The notes beneath the pieces are model-generated. The model was not told the origin of the DNA and ran no database searches. It worked only from the letters and a program-made list of their open reading frames with translations. The position numbers and the translations under genes were made by a program. A DNA stretch of 64,000 nucleotides from Achromobacter agilis (GTDB lineage Bacteria; Pseudomonadota; Gammaproteobacteria; Burkholderiales; Burkholderiaceae_B), in assembly GCF_900496965.1 (NCBI RefSeq), contig NZ_UFQB01000005.1, forward strand, positions 274,770 through 338,769. Direction: 5' to 3'. Positions 1 to 9,325 of this stretch are shown here, piece after piece. How positions within the stretch are numbered: the stretch's first letter is position 1; each line of letters opens with the position of its first letter.

Positions 1-3000
1 CCCTCCCATTCGTCGTTGGAACGAAGGCTTACCCCGGCGAGCGCGAAGGTGCGCAGGACGCTGCCGCCCTTCAGGTCGATACGGCCGCCGACTTCGATTT
101 CGGGCGTGAGGATTGCGGTGTTGTAGCTTGAAGACGCGATCTTCAGGCCCAGGTCGCCCGCTCCCTTCTCGTTGAACGAGTTGCTGTGGGCATGCACCAG
201 GTCGAGATTCACGGAGGGGCGCAGATAGAGCTGTTCCGTGCCGGTGGTGTAGGCGATACGGCCGCGCACGCCGAGCGAGTACATGGGCGCTTCGCCCTTG
301 GCGGTCGCGGAGAAGCCGGGCGCGCCGATATGGCGCTTGGTGTCGAATTCGCCGTAGTTGCCGAACAGGGCGCCGCTCACTTGCCAGGCGCCCAGGTTTT
401 TCTTCAAGGTGATGGCGCCCTGCACGCTATTGCCGTCGGCGGATACGCCATCGTGGCTGCTGAAGCTGTCTGCCTGGTACGCCAGCGATCCGCCCAGCAA
501 GAGGCCGGCGCCGACCTCGCGCTGGCCGCCGCCTTGCAGCGCAAAGGATTTCAGGCGCGAGCTGCCGCGGTCCGAGTCGCCGCTGAGGGAGGTCGTATTG
601 CCCCGTACGGTGACGTACCCGCATTCGCCTTCGACCAGGATGGCGTCCGCCTGCCCGGAGCCTGAAGCGAACTCGGGGCAGCTCATCGAGGCGTCGGCGA
701 TGCGCGACGCGTCTGCCGCCACGCGCGAAAGCAGCGTCATCGTGCTGCGTGGAGACAATTCGCCGATCGCGTCGCGATAGTCCGCCAGGCTCGACCTGGC
801 TGCCGCGTCCAGGCCCGCGAAGAAGGGGCCCAGCGCCGCATTGCTCGAAGCAAAGACGTTTTCGAGCGTATGCGCAACACCGCCTTTGTGTTTGTTCAAG
901 CCCAACGCGGGCGCGTTGAAATGCGTGCCGGTGATCGCGACGTCGCGCCGATTTCCAGTCTGGCGCGTGGTGTACGCAAACAAGGGGCTATCCGGCGTGT
1001 GCAATGTTCCGGTAGTGGGCCCCTCGGTGGTGAATACCGGCAGATACTTGTTCGGCATCGCGCTGGCAAGGGCGGGTTCGATCGTTCCGGCAAGCGTGGC
1101 GGAACCGGTGACCACATATTGCCCGCTGATGTCGTTGCTGTAATCCAGATGCGGAACGATGCGGCCGGCGGCCGTCTGGATCAGATGGCCGTCCACATAC
1201 GAGACCTTGCCCGGCATGGCGACCAGGGAACCGGCGTTGGTCAATGTGCCGCTTTGAGCGCCGGGAGGCGTCCCATTGGGATTCTGGAAATTGCCCGAGA
1301 TCGAGCCTCCCTGGAGCCAGGTGTTTCCGTAAATCTGGCCTTGATTGTCGACATCGACCTTCTGCGTGCCGTACGTTCCGACCGTTTTGATGGCGCTTCC
1401 GGAAGAGGCCCAGACCCAGGAGTTCTGGCCGATGGTGACCTTGTTGCCGCTGTTTCCGCCAACGACCAGAATGCCTACGCCCTGGTCGCCGGAGCCGCCC
1501 GACACCGTGCCGGGGCTGGCTCCGCCCACGTTGACCTCGATTTTTCCGGTTCCCCGGCTTTGCGCCAGGACGCCAATGCCGTTCTCGCCACTGGCGGCGA
1601 TCGATCCCTGAACATTGACCGCAACGCCACCAGATGCCCCCCAACCGGAACCCGCCGGATCCTGACCGAGGGAGACATTGCCGTCCGACGTAAACAACCC
1701 GCCACTGCCGGCGATGGATTGGGCGACCACCCCATAGGCGCCGGCGCCTGACACACTGATCTGCCCATTGGTGGAAACTGTGACCGCGCCGGCATTTCCG
1801 AACGTTTCCGTCGAGCCAAAAAATGGGCTATCGACGAGCTTGGGAGTCTGGCCGTACTGGTATGACGTGACGACACCGCCACCGCCGCCGATCGACTGCG
1901 CAAGAATGCCGTGAGCACCCGTTCCCACAGCCTTGATCACGGTATCCGCAGGAAGGGCGATTGAAATGGCTCCGGCGTCGCCCTGAGCCGAGTATTGGTC
2001 GCCGCTCTCGTTCTGCGTTCCGATTAACGAGTAATCCAACGCAACGCCCTGGCTGACGCCGACCAGGCCGCCCCCGCCGCTAATACTCTGCGCCAAAATA
2101 CCGAAAGCTCCATTCCCCGAAGTCGCTATCTTCAGCGCCGCGCCCTGGTCGTACGTGACTTGCACGGTGTCGCTGCCGAGGGTCGACGGTCCTGCTATCG
2201 TCGCGCCAAGTCGCACTGTGATTTTTCGGTTGGAACCATCGGGCACGTTGAGCGCGGACGAACCGAAATTGGCAACGCCGCCACCGCCGCCGATGGATTG
2301 GAGCACCGCGCCGTGGGCGCCATCGCCGTAGGTCTGGATGCTGGTGCTATTGGTTCCTTGCCCGATGTGCAGCGTCACCGTACCGCCGGCGCCGTCCGCG
2401 AGGCTCGGGGCGGAGAGCCCCCCTTTCCAAGAGTAGTTCAGCCCCAGGGTTGCCGAGCCATTGGGATCGGCGGATCCGTCAATCGCAAGCCCCCCGCCGC
2501 CCCCGATGCTCTGGGCCAGGATGCCATAGGCATGAAGGCCGCGGTTCGGCGTCGATGACGTCGGGCCGTTGGCGCTCTGCTGGCCCGTCGAAATCGTCGC
2601 GCCGTTCAGAACGGCCTGTACATCGTTGCCATGTCCCAGTGTTGGCAGCATGTCGCCCAGGCCAACGAATAGACTCCCGAGATTGAGGTCGGTCTTGACC
2701 GATAGTTGGGAGGCGCTGTCGAGCGCGCCACCGGTCTCCGCGCCGACGGTCACGACACGAGCGCGCCCACCGCCACCGCCCAGGCTCTGGGCGATCACGC
2801 CAGTGGAATAGTCGCCCAGCGTCGTGATATTGCCTCCGGTGCTGCTGACCTTGACCGCGCCCGCGCTGCCTGTGCTCCACGTTGTGGTACCCATGTTTAT
2901 CGTGCTGGTTATATTGACGGGAACGGTGACCGTTACCCCGTCGGCCACCAGGTCTTGAGCCGTGGAAGTGCCGGGCACGCCCGGAAGCACACCCGTCGAT

Positions 3001-5792
3001 GCGTCGGCGCCGGCCGATCCGGCAGAGCCACCGCCGCCGCCAATGGACTGGGCAACGATGCCGGCCGCGTCGATGCCTGAGGTGGCGACAGTCCCGTTGT
3101 GCGTCACGGTAACCGTATTGGAGTGCCCACCGAAGCCGCCCTGCGCAGCCATATTGATCGTCCGCTTGACGTTCATGCCGACGGCGATCTTGTTGCCGTC
3201 CTGGTCGATCTCGCTTCCGACTGGAATGTTGCCCACGGCCGTCGCCCAGGTATCCAGCCCGGTCACGTTGACGGCCGACCCGGAGCCCACGCCGCCGCCG
3301 CCGCCAATCGACTGGGCGAGCAGCCCTTCGGCGCCGTGGCCGTGGGTGGTGATTACGCCATTGGCGTTGACCGTGGCGTTGGCCGAGCCGCCGTCGCCGC
3401 CATGGCCGCCCTTGCCTCCCACGCCGATGCTGAAGTCGGCGTTCTGGCTGGTCGACCAGCTATTGACGGCGGCATTGCCGATGCCGCCGTTGCCGCCGCC
3501 CCCGCCGATGGACTGGACCAGCGCCCCTATGGCTAGGTCGCCCGTAGTCGTAACGCCAGAGGTCGATTGGCTGCTGGTGTCGCCCAGCGTGAAAGTGGTG
3601 GTTCCCCCATTGCCGCCGGATCCGCCCGAGCCGCCGACACTGTGCGACACATTGATTGCGTTGGTCGAGGGCGTGATCTTGGTGCTGAGGAACGGTATCG
3701 GTATGCCGTAGCCTATCGTGCCGGCCATGGCCGAGCTGTCGCCGCCGTTGCCGCCGCCTCCGCCGATCGAGTGGACGATGACGCCGATGCTGCCATCGCC
3801 CGCGGTCTTGACCGTGGAGCCGTCGCTGATGGTGGCGGTCGCGTGGCCGCCGCTGCCGCCCGAGCCGCCCGAGCCGCCGGTGGAGAAAGCCCCGGAAAAG
3901 GTGATTTTTGCGCCGGGATCTTCCGAACCATTGGGAATCGCGATAGCGTACGACGCCGCCGAGCCGGCGCCGCCATTGCCTCCGCCGCCGCCGACCGACT
4001 GGGCAACGATGCCGTGGGAATCGACGGCCGGCAGATTTACCGTCGTGACCTGGCCGTTCCTTGTGATCTGTAGGTTCTGGCCGCTCTTGCCGGTCGAAAT
4101 GCTGGAGTCCTGGACGGTGACGGTCGCCGTGCCTCCGTTGCCGCCGCTATTGGCCGTGCCGCCAACCGCCACGGCGATATCCAGGATCGGACCCGCCGAC
4201 GTAGAGTAAGCGCCGCCGCCCGCGCCGCCACCACCGCCGATCGACTGGGCAAGCAGGCCCGTCGATGCCGTTCCTCCCGCGCTCAGCGTCAGGCCGCTGG
4301 TGGAGATGTTCGCAGATCCGCCAGCGCCGGCTATGCCGCCATTGCCGCCTACCGTGCTGGCGCCGATGGCGCCCGCGCCGGTGGCGACGCCGCCCATTCC
4401 GCCTCCGCCGCCAATCGACTGCGCAACCGCGCCTTGCGACAGCTGATTGCTGGTGCTGATGGTTCCCGCAAGATTGGAGAGATTGACGCTGCCGCCGTCT
4501 CCGCCAGCCCCGCCGGTGCCGCCGTCGATATTGATCATGCCGCCGGCATCGCCCCCCATGCCGCCGCCGCCGCCCAGCGACTGGGCCACAATGCCCTGGG
4601 AGTTCGCGTTGTAGGTGATGATGGAACCGGTATTCGTGATGGTGATCGTGCCGCCGTCCGGGGTGTTTCCACCCGCGCCGCCCTTGGCGTCGAACAAGCC
4701 CGATGCGCTGCCTCCGATACCGCCTGCACCGGACACGGACTGCGCCAGGACGCCAGGAGCGTAAAGGCCGCTGGTCTTGATTTCGCCTGCATTGCCTATG
4801 GATACCCCGCCGGCGGCTCCGCCATTGCCGGCCGCCCCCGCATGGCTGCCCCCGACGTCCTGGGAATTGCCGCCGGCTCCGCCGCTGCCCGTGATGGATT
4901 GGGCGAAGATGCCTATGGCGCCCGTGCCGGCCGTGCTGATGGTTCCCAGATTATTCACGGAGACGTTTTCCGTGACGCCGCCGTTTCCGCCCGTGCCTCC
5001 TTTGCCGGTACTGATCGGGCCCGCGGAGGATGTGCCATCGCCGCCATTGCCGCTGACGCCGCGGGCGACTATGCCGATGGCGTTGGTGCCGGAGGTCGTG
5101 ATCGCCATGTCGCTGCCCATGGTCACATTGACCGTGCCGGAGTTGCCGCCATGGCGGCCATTGGACAGGTCTTTGAAGTCGATAACGACGTAATTGGTGC
5201 CGTTGGTGCCCGTGCTTCCCGCCACCGAGCTCGCCTGCACGCCGAATGCGTTGGCGCCGGCAGTCGATATCAGGCCTGAACCTTGCGAGAAATCGACGGT
5301 CACGTTCCCCCCGTACCCGCCATAGCCGCCAAAGTAGCCAGGGCCATCGCCTTCGGACCCCGCGAACCCGCCCTGCCCGCCGGTGGATGTCGCCTGGACG
5401 CCGATTGCGTTGTCGCCCGTTACGGTGACGCCGACATTCCCGATTCCGGTCACGCTGACGTCTCCGCCCGCTCCGCCATTGCCGCCGCCTGGCCCCGTAT
5501 CGCCGACACCAGGCACTCCGTTCGCGCCGGTGCCGCCCGTGCTGTTGGCCTGCACGCCTGGAGCATTGCTGGTGGTAATGTCGACGCCTGTCGAACTCCC
5601 CGTCAGCCCGACCGTCACACTCCCCGCCGTCTGCCCGCTGTCCCCGGTGTTCTGCGTTCCGCTACTGCCGGTTTCGCTTCCCCCCGCCGTGGAAGAACGG
5701 CTTCCATCGGTGTAGTTATAGACGGCATCTCCTGCATGAGCCGGAGCCGAGACAGCAAGCGACAACAACAAGGGGGACAACGTGCGTTTCAT
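1..5792 (-). CDS. Giant autotransporter adhesin, 3' end outside the window
   Basis: Continuous minus-strand frame from an ATG at 5792 to base 1 (about 1930 codons visible, no stop). Residues 1-20 form a signal peptide (MKRTLSPLLLSLAVSAPAHA, cleavage before GD). The passenger to about residue 1690 is very rich in Gly, Asn, Ser and Thr. It carries some fifteen copies of an AQSIGGGGG-type motif every 50-85 residues, for example near 1890, 2505, 3040, 3305, 4240 and 4410, all in one frame. From about position 700 down to 1 the sequence turns into an outer-membrane beta-barrel (for example YLRPSVNLDLVHAHSNSF around 190-230, with alternating polar and hydrophobic residues). About 230 barrel residues are visible and the last strands lie outside. 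This is type Va secretion: the barrel exports the repetitive passenger, probably an adhesin or biofilm factor. I checked parts of the frame, not every codon, and saw no frameshift. Confidence 0.9.
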   Translation of the reverse strand, partial: MKRTLSPLLLSLAVSAPAHAGDAVYNYTDGSRSSTAGGSETGSSGTQNTGDSGQTAGSVTVGLTGSSTGVDITTSNAPGVQANSTGGTGANGVPGVGDTGPGGGNGGAGGDVSVTGIGNVGVTVTGDNAIGVQATSTGGQGGFAGSEGDGPGYFGGYGGYGGNVTVDFSQGSGLISTAGANAFGVQASSVAGSTGTNGTNYVVIDFKDLSNGRHGGNSGTVNVTMGSDMAITTSGTNAIGIVARGVSGNGGDGTSSAGPISTGKGGTGGNGGVTENVSVNNLGTISTAGTGAIGIFAQSITGSGGAGGNSQDVGGSHAGAAGNGGAAGGVSIGNAGEIKTSGLYAPGVLAQSVSGAGGIGGSASGLFDAKGGAGGNTPDGGTITITNTGSIITYNANSQGIVAQSLGGGGGMGGDAGGMINIDGGTGGAGGDGGSVNLSNLAGTISTSNQLSQGAVAQSIGGGGGMGGVATGAGAIGASTVGGNGGIAGAGGSANISTSGLTLSAGGTASTGLLAQSIGGGGGAGGGAYSTSAGPILDIAVAVGGTANSGGNGGTATVTVQDSSISTGKSGQNLQITRNGQVTTVNLPAVDSHGIVAQSVGGGGGNGGAGSAASYAIAIPNGSEDPGAKITFSGAFSTGGSGGSGGSGGHATATISDGSTVKTAGDGSIGVIVHSIGGGGGNGGDSSAMAGTIGYGIPIPFLSTKITPSTNAINVSHSVGGSGGSGGNGGTTTFTLGDTSSQSTSGVTTTGDLAIGALVQSIGGGGGNGGIGNAAVNSWSTSQNADFSIGVGGKGGHGGDGGSANATVNANGVITTHGHGAEGLLAQSIGGGGGVGSGSAVNVTGLDTWATAVGNIPVGSEIDQDGNKIAVGMNVKRTINMAAQGGFGGHSNTVTVTHNGTVATSGIDAAGIVAQSIGGGGGSAGSAGADASTGVLPGVPGTSTAQDLVADGVTVTVPVNITSTINMGTTTWSTGSAGAVKVSSTGGNITTLGDYSTGVIAQSLGGGGGRARVVTVGAETGGALDSASQLSVKTDLNLGSLFVGLGDMLPTLGHGNDVQAVLNGATISTGQQSANGPTSSTPNRGLHAYGILAQSIGGGGGLAIDGSADPNGSATLGLNYSWKGGLSAPSLADGAGGTVTLHIGQGTNSTSIQTYGDGAHGAVLQSIGGGGGVANFGSSALNVPDGSNRKITVRLGATIAGPSTLGSDTVQVTYDQGAALKIATSGNGAFGILAQSISGGGGLVGVSQGVALDYSLIGTQNESGDQYSAQGDAGAISIALPADTVIKAVGTGAHGILAQSIGGGGGVVTSYQYGQTPKLVDSPFFGSTETFGNAGAVTVSTNGQISVSGAGAYGVVAQSIAGSGGLFTSDGNVSLGQDPAGSGWGASGGVAVNVQGSIAASGENGIGVLAQSRGTGKIEVNVGGASPGTVSGGSGDQGVGILVVGGNSGNKVTIGQNSWVWASSGSAIKTVGTYGTQKVDVDNQGQIYGNTWLQGGSISGNFQNPNGTPPGAQSGTLTNAGSLVAMPGKVSYVDGHLIQTAAGRIVPHLDYSNDISGQYVVTGSATLAGTIEPALASAMPNKYLPVFTTEGPTTGTLHTPDSPLFAYTTRQTGNRRDVAITGTHFNAPALGLNKHKGGVAHTLENVFASSNAALGPFFAGLDAAARSSLADYRDAIGELSPRSTMTLLSRVAADASRIADASMSCPEFASGSGQADAILVEGECGYVTVRGNTTSLSGDSDRGSSRLKSFALQGGGQREVGAGLLLGGSLAYQADSFSSHDGVSADGNSVQGAITLKKNLGAWQVSGALFGNYGEFDTKRHIGAPGFSATAKGEAPMYSLGVRGRIAYTTGTEQLYLRPSVNLDLVHAHSNSFNEKGAGDLGLKIASSSYNTAILTPEIEVGGRIDLKGGSVLRTFALAGVSLRSNDEWE

Positions 5793-6024
5793 TTTTCAGG
5801 CCTCCGGCAAACGCGCCGCGGACGCCCGCAAGGGCTTGTTCCGTGGTCAGTACAGACAATTGCGACGCCCGGGATTCGGCGGGCATGCGCAGCGCGTTAT
5901 GGTCGTTTCCGTCCGCCGGAGCGTCTATCGGTTTCACGCCGCCGGCTATCGGAAAAGCGCACTTTTTTGGCACGGCGCGAAGAATGCCCAGTAATATGTG
6001 GAGCCCCCGCAGACGTGAACTCAG
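5793..6024. promoter_or_regulatory. Divergent control region between autotransporter and AraC gene
   Basis: 232 bases between the divergent starts of the autotransporter and the AraC-type regulator. Both promoters must lie here. I see no strong inverted repeat or convincing -35/-10 pair by eye. Confidence 0.4.
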
Positions 6025-7023
6025 ATGACTGCCGCCCTGTTTGCCCAAGTGCCGTTCGAGCAGTATCGGATCGTGAATACCGCCGACCTCGACGAAGCCC
6101 GGCAGCAGATAGGCCAGGTGCTCAATTCGTACCGGCTGCACGTTATTCGCGGGCGGATCGTCCACAGCCGGCTGGAGCTCGTTCCCTGCGGGCGCCTGGC
6201 GCTGCTCAAGCTCAGGCATGGATATGGGGCGGACATCGGCATCGACCCCGACTGCGACGGCCTGGACGGCTATTACCTGCTGGTGCTGCCCACCCAAGGG
6301 CATGCGGAGTTTCATTTCGATGGGCATCGCATCGAGGTGTCGCCGGACAAGGCGTTTCTCCTCAGCCCCGACAGGCCGTTTCATTTCACGGCCAGCCACG
6401 ACTACGAACAGGTCCTGCTGCGCCTGGACAGAACGGCCATCGCCGATGCCTGGCACCGCCTGACGATGCAGGAGCAGGCGCCCGATATCTGCTTCGATGC
6501 GGTCATTCCCTTGCATACGCCGGGCTGGCAAGCGCTGCTGCCCATGCTGCAGTGGGTGGTGCGGTGCTCCGGCCTGGACCTGGACGCGAACGTCTCGCAG
6601 GCAGCCCTGCTGGCCCAGACCGAGATGCTGGTCGCCACCACACTGTTGCTGCACCAGCCGCACAGCATGGCGGCGCACCTGTGGCCGGCGCCGCCGCCTT
6701 CCGCGCCCCAGGCCATCCGCCGCGCGCAGGGCTACATGCTCGAGCACCTGGGCGAACGCCTGCCGGTGGCCATGGTCGCCAGCCATTGCGGCCTGTCAGT
6801 CAGGCGCTTGCAGGCATTGTTCCAGGACGAGTGCGGGCAATCGCCGTTGCAGTGGTTGCGCATGCAGCGCCTCCAGGCGGTCCGGCAAGCCTTGGCGCAG
6901 GACGGAAATGCGGACAAGGTCAGCGAGATCGCGGCGCGCTTCGGTTTCGCCCATCTGAGCGATTTTTCGCGGGCCTACCGCCGGGCTTTCGGCGAAACCC
7001 CGCGGCAGACGCGCCGCATGTGA
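6025..7023 (+). CDS. AraC family transcriptional regulator
   Basis: 332 residues. The N-terminal half (about 15-180) resembles the AraC_binding_2 sensor type, with a jelly-roll pattern (HAEFHFDGHRIEVSPDKAF). The C-terminal 100 residues hold the double helix-turn-helix ending in the family signature (VSEIAARFGFAHLSDFSRAYRR, then FGETPRQTRR). It is transcribed divergently from the autotransporter, so it is the natural candidate to control it; that is inferred from position. The ribosome site before the ATG is weak. An upstream start is possible, but the fold begins shortly after this one. Confidence 0.85.
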   Translation: MTAALFAQVPFEQYRIVNTADLDEARQQIGQVLNSYRLHVIRGRIVHSRLELVPCGRLALLKLRHGYGADIGIDPDCDGLDGYYLLVLPTQGHAEFHFDGHRIEVSPDKAFLLSPDRPFHFTASHDYEQVLLRLDRTAIADAWHRLTMQEQAPDICFDAVIPLHTPGWQALLPMLQWVVRCSGLDLDANVSQAALLAQTEMLVATTLLLHQPHSMAAHLWPAPPPSAPQAIRRAQGYMLEHLGERLPVAMVASHCGLSVRRLQALFQDECGQSPLQWLRMQRLQAVRQALAQDGNADKVSEIAARFGFAHLSDFSRAYRRAFGETPRQTRRM

Positions 7024-7094
7024 ATTTCAGTGGCAACGGCACCGCGCCCGCGCGGCCCCGCGAAGCCAGATTCCAACAGATGTATGATTCGCCG

Positions 7095-7532
7095 ATGATA
7101 AAAATCAGACCTTCCCTTCCTGGCGAAGGCGCGCGCGCCGTTGAAATCTGGCGAGCCGCGGTTGACGCCACCCATGACTTCCTGACGCCGCAAGACCGAC
7201 TGGCCATCGATGAGATGGTGTGCGGCTTCCTGCCCCAGGTGCCGCTCTGGCTAGCCGTGGATGACAAAGACTATCCCATGGCCTTCATGCTCATCGACAA
7301 CGGCCACATGCAGGCGCTGTTCGTCGATCCCGCCGGCCGCGGCACCGGAATCGGCGCAGCGCTGGTTCGTCATGGCCTTGCGCTGCACCCCAGGATGACT
7401 ACCGACGTCAACGAGCAGAATGCCCAGGCCATCGGTTTCTATGAAAAGATGGGCTTCAAGCGCACGGGACGCTCGCCGCTGGACGACCAAGGCAGGCCCT
7501 ATCCGCTGATCCATCTCGAATACCAGGGCTAG
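7095..7532 (+). CDS. yjaB: GNAT family N-acetyltransferase, YjaB-like
   Basis: 145 residues. Closely follows the pattern I know from E. coli YjaB: IRPS..GEGARAVEIW near the start, VDATHDFL, FLPQVPLW, then the acetyl-CoA loop (VDPAGRGTGIGAALVRHG) and TTDVNEQNAQAIGFYEKMGF, ending PYPLIHLEY. It transfers an acetyl group from acetyl-CoA to an unknown acceptor. I chose the ATG at 7095 because it aligns with the family start; an in-frame ATG at 7080 would add five residues. Neither has a strong ribosome site. It follows the AraC gene by 71 bases and may be cotranscribed. Confidence 0.85.
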   Translation: MIKIRPSLPGEGARAVEIWRAAVDATHDFLTPQDRLAIDEMVCGFLPQVPLWLAVDDKDYPMAFMLIDNGHMQALFVDPAGRGTGIGAALVRHGLALHPRMTTDVNEQNAQAIGFYEKMGFKRTGRSPLDDQGRPYPLIHLEYQG

Positions 7533-7686
7533 TCCACGCAATTCCAGCCACCACCGGGTGGCTTGTCCCTATCATCGGCCCAAGGTGGCCGGTCTCCGCA
7601 TGCCTGCCGTTAGAATCCGATCACGATGCAGCCGGTTCCCATCCTCGAACAGGCCGCAGCGCGTTTCTGACACAGCAGGAGGCCCA

Positions 7687-8313
7687 ATGGCGATCAAGGC
7701 CGTGGCGTTTGACGTATTCGGGACATTGGTCCGCATCGAGCGGCCGACCCGCCCATTCCGGAAGCTGGTCCGTCTGCTGGGCCAGGCAGGCCGCCCGCGG
7801 CAAAGCGACGATGGCGCGCGGGCGATGAGCAGCGCCCTCGATCTCAGGCAGGCAGCCCATCTGTTCGGGGGCATGGTCAGCGAGGACGAGCTGCGCGCGC
7901 TGGAAGCGGACCTGCGCGATGAAATACAGTCCATCACGCTCTTCGAGGATGCCACACCCACCTTGACCGCCCTGAAGGACAAAGGCATCAAGGTCGCGCT
8001 CTGCTCCAACCTGGCCGCGCCCTACGGTCCGCCCGTGCTGACGCTGCTGCCCGTGCAGCCGGAATTCTGCGCGTGGTCGTATGAGGCCGGCGCGGTGAAA
8101 CCGCAGCCGGCGATCTACCAATACCTGTGCGATGGCCTTGCCTGCCAGCCCCATGAGGTTCTTATGGTTGGCGACACGCCGGACGCCGACATGGCCGGTC
8201 CGCGGGAGTTCGGCATGCATGGCTATCACCTCGACCGGCGCGCAGCGCAGGCGCAGGGCAACGGATCGCTGCAATCGCTGGGCGAGGTCCTGCGCCTTGT
8301 CGATCGGCTTTGA
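7687..8313 (+). CDS. HAD superfamily hydrolase
   Basis: 208 residues. Motif I is FDVFGTL with the nucleophile Asp9. Motif II is the CSNLAAP segment, the conserved Lys lies in GAVKPQPAIY, and motif IV is GDTPDADMAG. This is a cytoplasmic phosphatase or dehalogenase-type HAD enzyme with an alpha-helical cap around residues 20-90; the substrate cannot be read from sequence. The start at 7687 is fixed by a perfect AGGAGG at 7677-7682, four bases upstream. The stop overlaps the next gene's TTG start (TTGA), so the two are likely cotranslated. Confidence 0.85.
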   Translation: MAIKAVAFDVFGTLVRIERPTRPFRKLVRLLGQAGRPRQSDDGARAMSSALDLRQAAHLFGGMVSEDELRALEADLRDEIQSITLFEDATPTLTALKDKGIKVALCSNLAAPYGPPVLTLLPVQPEFCAWSYEAGAVKPQPAIYQYLCDGLACQPHEVLMVGDTPDADMAGPREFGMHGYHLDRRAAQAQGNGSLQSLGEVLRLVDRL

Positions 8314-8750
8314 ACAGGCTTCAAGCGGTGAGGAAAGCGCCGTCGCGAAGCGCAGCAACGGGGCGCGCGGGGCGACGGCATCGCTGGCTGATCTGGCTGG
8401 TGCCCGCGTTCATCGCCCTATATGCGTTGACGGCCGTGCTGTGGCGGGTGCCGATCGCCGTGGGACTGGGCTATCTGGCGCTAAGCGTGCTGACCTTTGC
8501 GGTCTACGCCGCCGACAAGGCCGCGGCCCGGGCCGATCGGTGGCGGATATCCGAAAGAACCCTGCATTTCCTCGCGCTGGCCGGAGGCTGGCCCGGCGCC
8601 TTGATCGCCCAGGAATGGCTGAGGCACAAGTCCGTCAAGCCGGTTTTCCGGGCGGTGTTCTGGGCCACGGTTACCGCGAACGTGACGGCGTTCCTGATAC
8701 TGGGTTCGCCTTACGGCAGGCCGCTACTGGCGGCGCTGCTGCCGGGCTGA
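8310..8750 (+). CDS. DUF1294 inner-membrane protein
   Basis: 146 residues with a basic N-terminus and about four hydrophobic segments. The DUF1294 pattern is clear: YAADKAAAR, WRISERTLHFLALAGGWPGAL, and RHKSVKPVFRAVFW. Function is unknown; in some proteins the domain is fused to a cold-shock domain, which is absent here. The start is uncertain: a TTG at 8310 overlaps the stop of the HAD gene, and an in-frame GTG lies at 8328. Either gives the full domain. Confidence 0.75.
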   Translation: MNRLQAVRKAPSRSAATGRAGRRHRWLIWLVPAFIALYALTAVLWRVPIAVGLGYLALSVLTFAVYAADKAAARADRWRISERTLHFLALAGGWPGALIAQEWLRHKSVKPVFRAVFWATVTANVTAFLILGSPYGRPLLAALLPG

Positions 8751-8850
8751 AGCGCCAGGCGGCGTTTGCGCTACCCTCCGCGTTTCGGCGCGGCGTCCTC
8801 ATCCAGCGAATCGAAGGCCGCCTGACGGAAGGGCTTTCGCCTCCCTTTCT

Positions 8851-9249
8851 TCAGATCCACACATCGTTCGGGGCCGTCCGCTCGCCGCCCTGGTCGCCGG
8901 TATTGACGACGCCTCGCGGCTCGATCAGCAGCATCTGCACTTCCTGCGCCGCGTAGGGCTTGTGTTCCACGCCCTTGGGCACGACGTACATCTCGCCGGG
9001 ATTGACCAGCACATGGCCGTCATGGAAATCGATGCGCAGCTGGCCATGCAGCACGATGAAGGTTTCGTCGGTATCGGCATGCGAGTGCATGACGAAATCG
9101 CCCGCAATCCTGACGAGCTTGAACTGGTAATCGTTCATCTCGGCGACGACGCGCGGCTGCCAGTGGTCGGCGATCAGGGATAGCTTCTGCCCGAAGTTGA
9201 TCGGGTGCGGGGCGCGTTGCGCGGAGACAGCGGATTGATGGGTCGGCAT
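8851..9249 (-). CDS. Cupin-domain protein
   Basis: 132 residues forming a single small cupin. The first cupin motif is HSHADTDETFIVLHGQL (two His and a Glu as metal ligands). The second is PGEMYVVPKGVEHKP with the last ligand His. Such stand-alone cupins are often sugar isomerases, dioxygenases or small-molecule binders; substrate unknown. The start at 9249 is set by an AAGGAA ribosome site. The next gene on the same strand, an AraC regulator, ends 76 bases upstream. Confidence 0.75.
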   Translation of the reverse strand: MPTHQSAVSAQRAPHPINFGQKLSLIADHWQPRVVAEMNDYQFKLVRIAGDFVMHSHADTDETFIVLHGQLRIDFHDGHVLVNPGEMYVVPKGVEHKPYAAQEVQMLLIEPRGVVNTGDQGGERTAPNDVWI

Positions 9250-9325
9250 GATCGGTTCCTTGTGCGGGGCGGACGCATATAGTGTCCCGCGATCCGCCCG
9301 CAAGGTCTTGTACGATCGTGCAACT

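Noticed and set aside
1880..4900. Regularly spaced near-identical DNA motifs that resemble a repeat array or CRISPR
   Set aside because: The motifs are in-frame codons for AQSIGGGGG repeats of the autotransporter passenger, with unequal spacing and no CRISPR-type repeat length.
5283..7080. Long plus-strand frame running into the acetyltransferase gene
   Set aside because: It overlaps the autotransporter start and the AraC gene out of frame; only its last 145 codons make a known protein.
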